The notes under the pieces: generated by a model
Seen by the model: the letters and a program-made list of their open reading frames with translations, nothing else
Database searches by the model: none
What the model was told of the DNA's origin: nothing
Made by a program: the position numbers and the translations under genes
In this document: positions 60,588 through 64,000 of the stretch, piece after piece
Layout of the letters: each line of letters opens with the position of its first letter
Position numbering within the stretch: position 1 is the stretch's first letter
NCBI RefSeq assembly: GCF_900129215.1
Contig: NZ_FQUQ01000002.1
Span: 1,426,001 to 1,490,000, forward strand
DNA length: 64,000 bases
Source of the DNA: Pedobacter caeni
GTDB lineage: Bacteria > Bacteroidota > Bacteroidia > Sphingobacteriales > Sphingobacteriaceae
Direction of reading: 5' to 3'

Positions 60588-61610
60588 TTATTTTTTTAAC
60601 AATGGGGCAACGGCCGTCCCAATCAGATGGATAGATTTTAACTGTTGTTCATGAGATAAGTTTCCGGTATCCATTTGGAAAGTAAACCTGGAAACACCAC
60701 CCAATGAATCCGAATGCCTCCTGATTTTTTCCGCTATTTCTTCAGGACCACCAACCAAAAGTGCACCTTGAGGACCTAACTGCGATTCAAACCTATCCCT
60801 GGTCATTGCCGGCCATCCCCGCTCTTTTCCTATTTCAGTCATAGATTTGGCGTAACCAGGATAGAATTCATCCTGTGCCTGCTGACTGTCCTCTGCTACA
60901 TAACCTAAAGAATGAATGCCCACCTTTAACTGATCTTCGCTAAATCCGGCTTCTTTTCCTGCTTTACGGTATAAGTCTACCAGTGGACGGAACTGATGTG
61001 TCTGTCCGCCAATAATGGCCACCATCAATGGCAATCCAAGCATCCCTGCACGGGCAAAAGACTGAGGTGTTCCTCCAACACCCAACCATATCGGTAACTT
61101 CTCCTGCATTGGCCTTGGGTAGATCGGCTGGTTGACTAATGAAGGTCTGAATTGCCCCGACCAGCTCACTTTTTCGTGGTCACGGATTTGCAGCAACAAG
61201 TCCAGTTTTTCTGTAAATACGTGATCATAATCCTGAAGTTTATAACCAAACAGTGGAAAAGCATCAGTAAATGAACCTCTGCCTACCACCATTTCTGCCC
61301 GGCCTTGTGAAATCAGGTCTAATGTTGCATAATCCTGAAAAACGCGTACAGGATCTGCTGCACTCAAAACTGTCACTGCACTGGTTAAACGGATTTTTTT
61401 TGTCCGGCCCGCTGCTGCCGCAAGGATATTGCTGGGCGCAGAATCCAGAAACTCCCGGCGATGGTGTTCCCCGATTCCAAAAACATGAATTCCGGATTGG
61501 TCGGCATATTCGATTCTTTCCAGTAATTGTCCAATGGCCTGAGCATCACTGATGGCATCCGGCCCATCTATATTAAATTTCGCTGCAAAACTATCTATTC
61601 CTAATTCCAT
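60588..61610 (-). CDS. LLM-class flavin-dependent oxidoreductase
   Basis: 340-aa luciferase-like monooxygenase-family enzyme using reduced flavin (F420 or FMN class). Family motifs: DQSGIHVFGIGEHHRREFLDSAP, AEMVVGRGSFTDAFPLFGY, EKLPIWLGVGGTPQSFARAGMLGLPLMVAIIGG and VGGPEEIAEKI. The start is ATG 61610 (MELGIDSFAAKF). A perfect 17-bp inverted repeat lies just upstream. Substrate unknown; it stands alone. Confidence 0.92.
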   Translation of the reverse strand: MELGIDSFAAKFNIDGPDAISDAQAIGQLLERIEYADQSGIHVFGIGEHHRREFLDSAPSNILAAAAGRTKKIRLTSAVTVLSAADPVRVFQDYATLDLISQGRAEMVVGRGSFTDAFPLFGYKLQDYDHVFTEKLDLLLQIRDHEKVSWSGQFRPSLVNQPIYPRPMQEKLPIWLGVGGTPQSFARAGMLGLPLMVAIIGGQTHQFRPLVDLYRKAGKEAGFSEDQLKVGIHSLGYVAEDSQQAQDEFYPGYAKSMTEIGKERGWPAMTRDRFESQLGPQGALLVGGPEEIAEKIRRHSDSLGGVSRFTFQMDTGNLSHEQQLKSIHLIGTAVAPLLKK

Positions 61611-61626
61611 ATTACAGGTTTTTAAA

Positions 61627-61667
61627 ATTGATTCTGATGGCTTTTCTGTTAAGCCATCAGAATCAAT
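61627..61667 (-). terminator. Perfect 17-bp inverted repeat upstream of LLM gene
   Basis: ATTGATTCTGATGGCTT (61627-61643) and AAGCCATCAGAATCAAT (61651-61667) pair perfectly with a 7-base loop, followed on the minus strand by TTTTAAAAA. It is probably the terminator of the lipoprotein genes to the right, but it also starts only 17 bases before the LLM ATG, so LLM expression must begin inside or after it or read through it. Confidence 0.6.
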
Positions 61668-61739
61668 GGTGTAATACAAATGTAAGGAAGATCACCCGGC
61701 CGGATCTTGATGTAGGATAAGTAATCCCGGCATCAAAAT

Positions 61740-62801
61740 CTATTTAGGGATCCAGGTTTCTTCGATCAAACGGTAAGTCCCATTGGTATTGGTATACTTG
61801 TACCTGAGGACGAATTTTCCGGTCAGCGGGTCATAAAAGCTTTTTCCTGCCGTTGGATGATCAACCACCGGACCGGTAAGAGAAATGTATCCTGATACCG
61901 TAATGCTCTGGTCCGCGTTTAACTTCAGGAATACCTTTGTATCCGGGTTATTGCCCAGGTTGGCGATGTCGTCAAATACATAGGTTCCCGGTGTTGCAGT
62001 TTGTTCCAGTTGTTTATCCAGTGCAATAGGACTGGAATCTACATAAGTACCATCTGCATTGTAATTTTTCTTTTCTCCGGTTGCGGTGTAAATACCAGGT
62101 TTATCATCTACAAGAATGGAATCTCTGGTCAGGGTTTTGAAATTGTCAATGGCTGTTTTTAGAGGTGCATAAGTGGATTGATAATATAGATAAGTTCCAC
62201 TCTTTGGCATGACAACAGTGGTATTCTCATCCGCAGCAACATTTAGGGTAACAGGCTGGCCCGAGGCATTGGTATAAGACACTTCCGTCCCGATGTTAAC
62301 CGAATCCGCGCTGTTCCATTCTATCGTTAGTTTCTTTTCCGTTTTTGAAAAGTTACTCGATTTAACCGGCCTGTTCATCAGCAATGACTGATACCTGTCG
62401 CCATAGATATTTACCGTGCGTACCTCAGAAGGAACAGATTTATTTCCTTTATCATCAATACTATAGATGATAAAGGAATAACTGCTTTCAGGAAGGCCTG
62501 TAAGCAGGTGTTTTATAGTATCACCAAGCTTAAACCCTGTGGCATCAAAAGAAGCAGAATCAGATTTATTATTCCATAAAATACGGTAAGTACGGACCCT
62601 TGCATCTATACCTCTTGGCCAGTGAAACAGGATGCGGCCCTTACCCGGGAAGGTTTTCACCTGAGTGGCCTTGTCAGGATATACTTTTTCCCCATCTGCG
62701 AGGTATTTTTTATAATCATCTGACTTCTGACAGGAGGAGAGGAGAATGCCACAAAATAAAAGGAAAATGGGCGATAGGTTGTTTATAGTTTTTCTAAACA
62801 T
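61740..62801 (-). CDS. DUF4998-type surface lipoprotein
   Basis: 353-aa lipoprotein (lipobox LSSC, about Cys24). It opens with the DUF4998 wording ADGEKVYPDKATQVKTFPGKGRILFHWPRG and YRILWNNKSDS, followed by fibronectin-type-III-like sandwiches (LLTGLPESSYSFIIYSIDDKGN; SDSVNIGTEVSYT). Such proteins accompany SusC/SusD loci and bind nutrient at the surface. It is 12 bases downstream of the DUF4959/DUF5000-type gene. Confidence 0.88.
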   Translation of the reverse strand: MFRKTINNLSPIFLLFCGILLSSCQKSDDYKKYLADGEKVYPDKATQVKTFPGKGRILFHWPRGIDARVRTYRILWNNKSDSASFDATGFKLGDTIKHLLTGLPESSYSFIIYSIDDKGNKSVPSEVRTVNIYGDRYQSLLMNRPVKSSNFSKTEKKLTIEWNSADSVNIGTEVSYTNASGQPVTLNVAADENTTVVMPKSGTYLYYQSTYAPLKTAIDNFKTLTRDSILVDDKPGIYTATGEKKNYNADGTYVDSSPIALDKQLEQTATPGTYVFDDIANLGNNPDTKVFLKLNADQSITVSGYISLTGPVVDHPTAGKSFYDPLTGKFVLRYKYTNTNGTYRLIEETWIPK

Positions 62802-62813
62802 AATGATTTTTAT

Positions 62814-64000
62814 TTATTGTGTATTTCCCCAGAAAGTGATTTCCAATGCATGGAAGAAATCAGTATTTCCCCAGTTCTTGATTTGCTCGAAACGAATATA
62901 CCTGATCGCAGGTGCTGCAATAGGAATGAGGAATTCTTCTCCAAGCCCGTCTGAACCTCTGGCATAAACGATATCTTCATTTGTGGTTTGCCCCAAAGGA
63001 AGACCTGATGGTTTTTTTGACAGGAAGGAACCCAGTTTTATCCAGCCATCCCATGATCCGGAACTGTTGGGAATCACTGCGCTGCCATAAAGATTGAAAA
63101 TTTGTGGGTTGCCGTGCTGATATTGCCATCCACCATCGATCCTTTGCAAGATCTTAAAGCGGCTGAGTTTAGCGACTGCCCCCAGATCAAAGGTGAAACG
63201 GTGAGGGGAGGGGGCTGCACCTTGCAGGGTATGGAAGCCCGGTTCCCCGGTTTTATCGTCCCACATATAGCGCATTTCCCAGTCGTAAGCAGAAGGCTGA
63301 TCATTTGGAAGAATGTATTGCCTGAATTTCGATTTATCCAGCTTTTTCTCCAGAAAAGGGCTCATTTCTTTTAATAAAGTATCTGAGGTATTGTTAAACC
63401 TGTCCTTAATATAAACGCCAAACAGCCTTTTTACCGGATCATACCCCCTTGCAGAAAAGGACCCTTGTTTGGTCTGGGTATAAAAGGTTTCTATAGGTTC
63501 GAGTTCCCCATTGGTGTTTTTGGAAAGAATTACCAGGGCAATCTTATCCTCACCAGGATTCTCGAAAGTCACGTTTACTCCACCAAAATCATTGTTTAAG
63601 GTGAGTGAACTGGCAATTTTGCGATAGGGTGGAGTACTGGGCTTTACTTTTACCACGGTTTCATCAGACCTGTTTTCACTTCTGTCAACCGCATACAATC
63701 TAACATCATATTCGCCGGCTTTAATAAAACCATCTACCCGGATCGTATCGTTAAAACGGGAAGTTTTGGCCTGTCTGGTCGTGGTACTGTTGATCGCATA
63801 TTCTGCAAGAACATATTGCAGGTCTTCGTCGGCAGGAAGTGAATAGGTGATGACCGCACCACCAGGTGTATTCTCTACTTTTACATTGCTCACAGCACCT
63901 GGTTTGGTGCCATCTTTTTCTATGGGACCCTGAGTGTTCATATCTGTTTTGGAGCAACTCCAAAATGCCATAATTCCCAGGATTAAAATCAGAAAACTAT
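62814..64000 (-). CDS. DUF4959/DUF5000-type surface lipoprotein (5' end beyond window)
   Basis: At least 390 aa; the frame stays open through the right edge, and the signal peptide reads SFLILILGIMAFWSC at the edge, so a few codons of the start are missing. After the lipidated Cys the DUF4959-like domain begins (KPGAVSNVKVENTPGGAVITY), a DUF5126-like middle follows (YRKIASSLTLNNDFGGVNVTF) and a C-terminal F5/8-type sandwich of the DUF5000 kind ends it (RIDGGWQYQHGNPQIFNLYGS; IRYIRFEQIKNWGNTDFFHALEITFWG). This order is typical of proteins next to SusCD. The upstream SusCD pair is presumably just right of the window. Confidence 0.9.
   Translation of the reverse strand, partial: SFLILILGIMAFWSCSKTDMNTQGPIEKDGTKPGAVSNVKVENTPGGAVITYSLPADEDLQYVLAEYAINSTTTRQAKTSRFNDTIRVDGFIKAGEYDVRLYAVDRSENRSDETVVKVKPSTPPYRKIASSLTLNNDFGGVNVTFENPGEDKIALVILSKNTNGELEPIETFYTQTKQGSFSARGYDPVKRLFGVYIKDRFNNTSDTLLKEMSPFLEKKLDKSKFRQYILPNDQPSAYDWEMRYMWDDKTGEPGFHTLQGAAPSPHRFTFDLGAVAKLSRFKILQRIDGGWQYQHGNPQIFNLYGSAVIPNSSGSWDGWIKLGSFLSKKPSGLPLGQTTNEDIVYARGSDGLGEEFLIPIAAPAIRYIRFEQIKNWGNTDFFHALEITFWGNTQ

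Noticed and set aside
1..64000. CRISPR arrays, transposases, integrases, tRNA or rRNA genes
   Set aside because: Looked for repeat arrays, transposase-like frames and RNA cloverleaf signatures on both strands by eye and found none; a dedicated scan with tRNAscan-type and insertion-sequence tools would settle it.

Overview
The window is chromosomal DNA of a Bacteroidota bacterium, most like Sphingobacteriaceae (Pedobacter or a near relative). This rests on two ECF sigma / FecR / SusC loci, a SusD lipoprotein, many TonB-dependent receptors with an N-terminal carboxypeptidase-regulatory-like domain, many Bacteroidota-type lipoproteins, and -7 elements of the TAnnTTTG type. Base composition is moderate and even. 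I see no rRNA, tRNA, CRISPR array, phage or insertion sequence. About 61 protein genes are supported; both end genes are cut by the window edges.

Layout. 1-4490 (minus): ECF sigma, FecR anti-sigma and a SusC-type receptor that runs off the left edge. 4616-9997: PAP2 phosphatase, a small cysteine-rich protein, an alpha/beta hydrolase, a TPR protein, a 56-residue remnant-like gene, a serine hydrolase with TPR tail, and a cold-shock protein. 10277-15013: iron-uptake unit made of a TonB siderophore receptor and a PepSY membrane protein (minus), with a divergent AraC regulator (plus) and a strong palindrome between them. 15087-21144: a lipoprotein, an unknown protein, an esterase/NAD(P)H oxidoreductase/hydrolase cluster with a divergent AraC regulator, and msrA abutting a third AraC gene. 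21252-29808: methyltransferase, erythromycin-esterase-like protein, lipoproteins, an HTH-membrane-jelly-roll protein with a divergent secreted jelly-roll protein, a tandem lipoprotein pair, DUF1569 and LysE genes.

29947-38864 (plus) is a complete ECF sigma / FecR / SusC / SusD / zinc-metallopeptidase lipoprotein / DUF4302 lipoprotein operon closed by a strong terminator. It carries no glycoside hydrolase, which suggests a substrate other than a polysaccharide. 38938-44097 holds a PAS histidine kinase, small membrane proteins, an acetyltransferase, a second DUF1569 gene and a phosphoesterase. 44217-50688 (minus) is an unusual operon: small His/Cys-rich protein, ABC ATPase, TonB receptor and two DUF3526-type ABC permeases.

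50772-56009: PhyH dioxygenase, RidA, a second serine hydrolase behind a possible leader-peptide attenuator, a lipoprotein, and an NmrA oxidoreductase with a divergent HxlR regulator and a matching operator. 56078-60470: two signalling units. One is a membrane histidine kinase with a CGPC motif in its periplasmic domain, its OmpR-type response regulator, and a divergent DsbD-alpha-like thiol protein. The other is a soluble CBS-domain histidine kinase translationally coupled to an unrecognised 117-residue protein. 60588-64000: a luciferase-like oxidoreductase and two surface lipoproteins (DUF4998 and DUF4959/DUF5000 types), probably the tail of another SusCD locus continuing to the right.

The best candidates for undescribed biology are the CGPC kinase beside the thiol-domain gene, the CBS kinase with its small partner, and the receptor-plus-ABC operon with its palindromic promoter.
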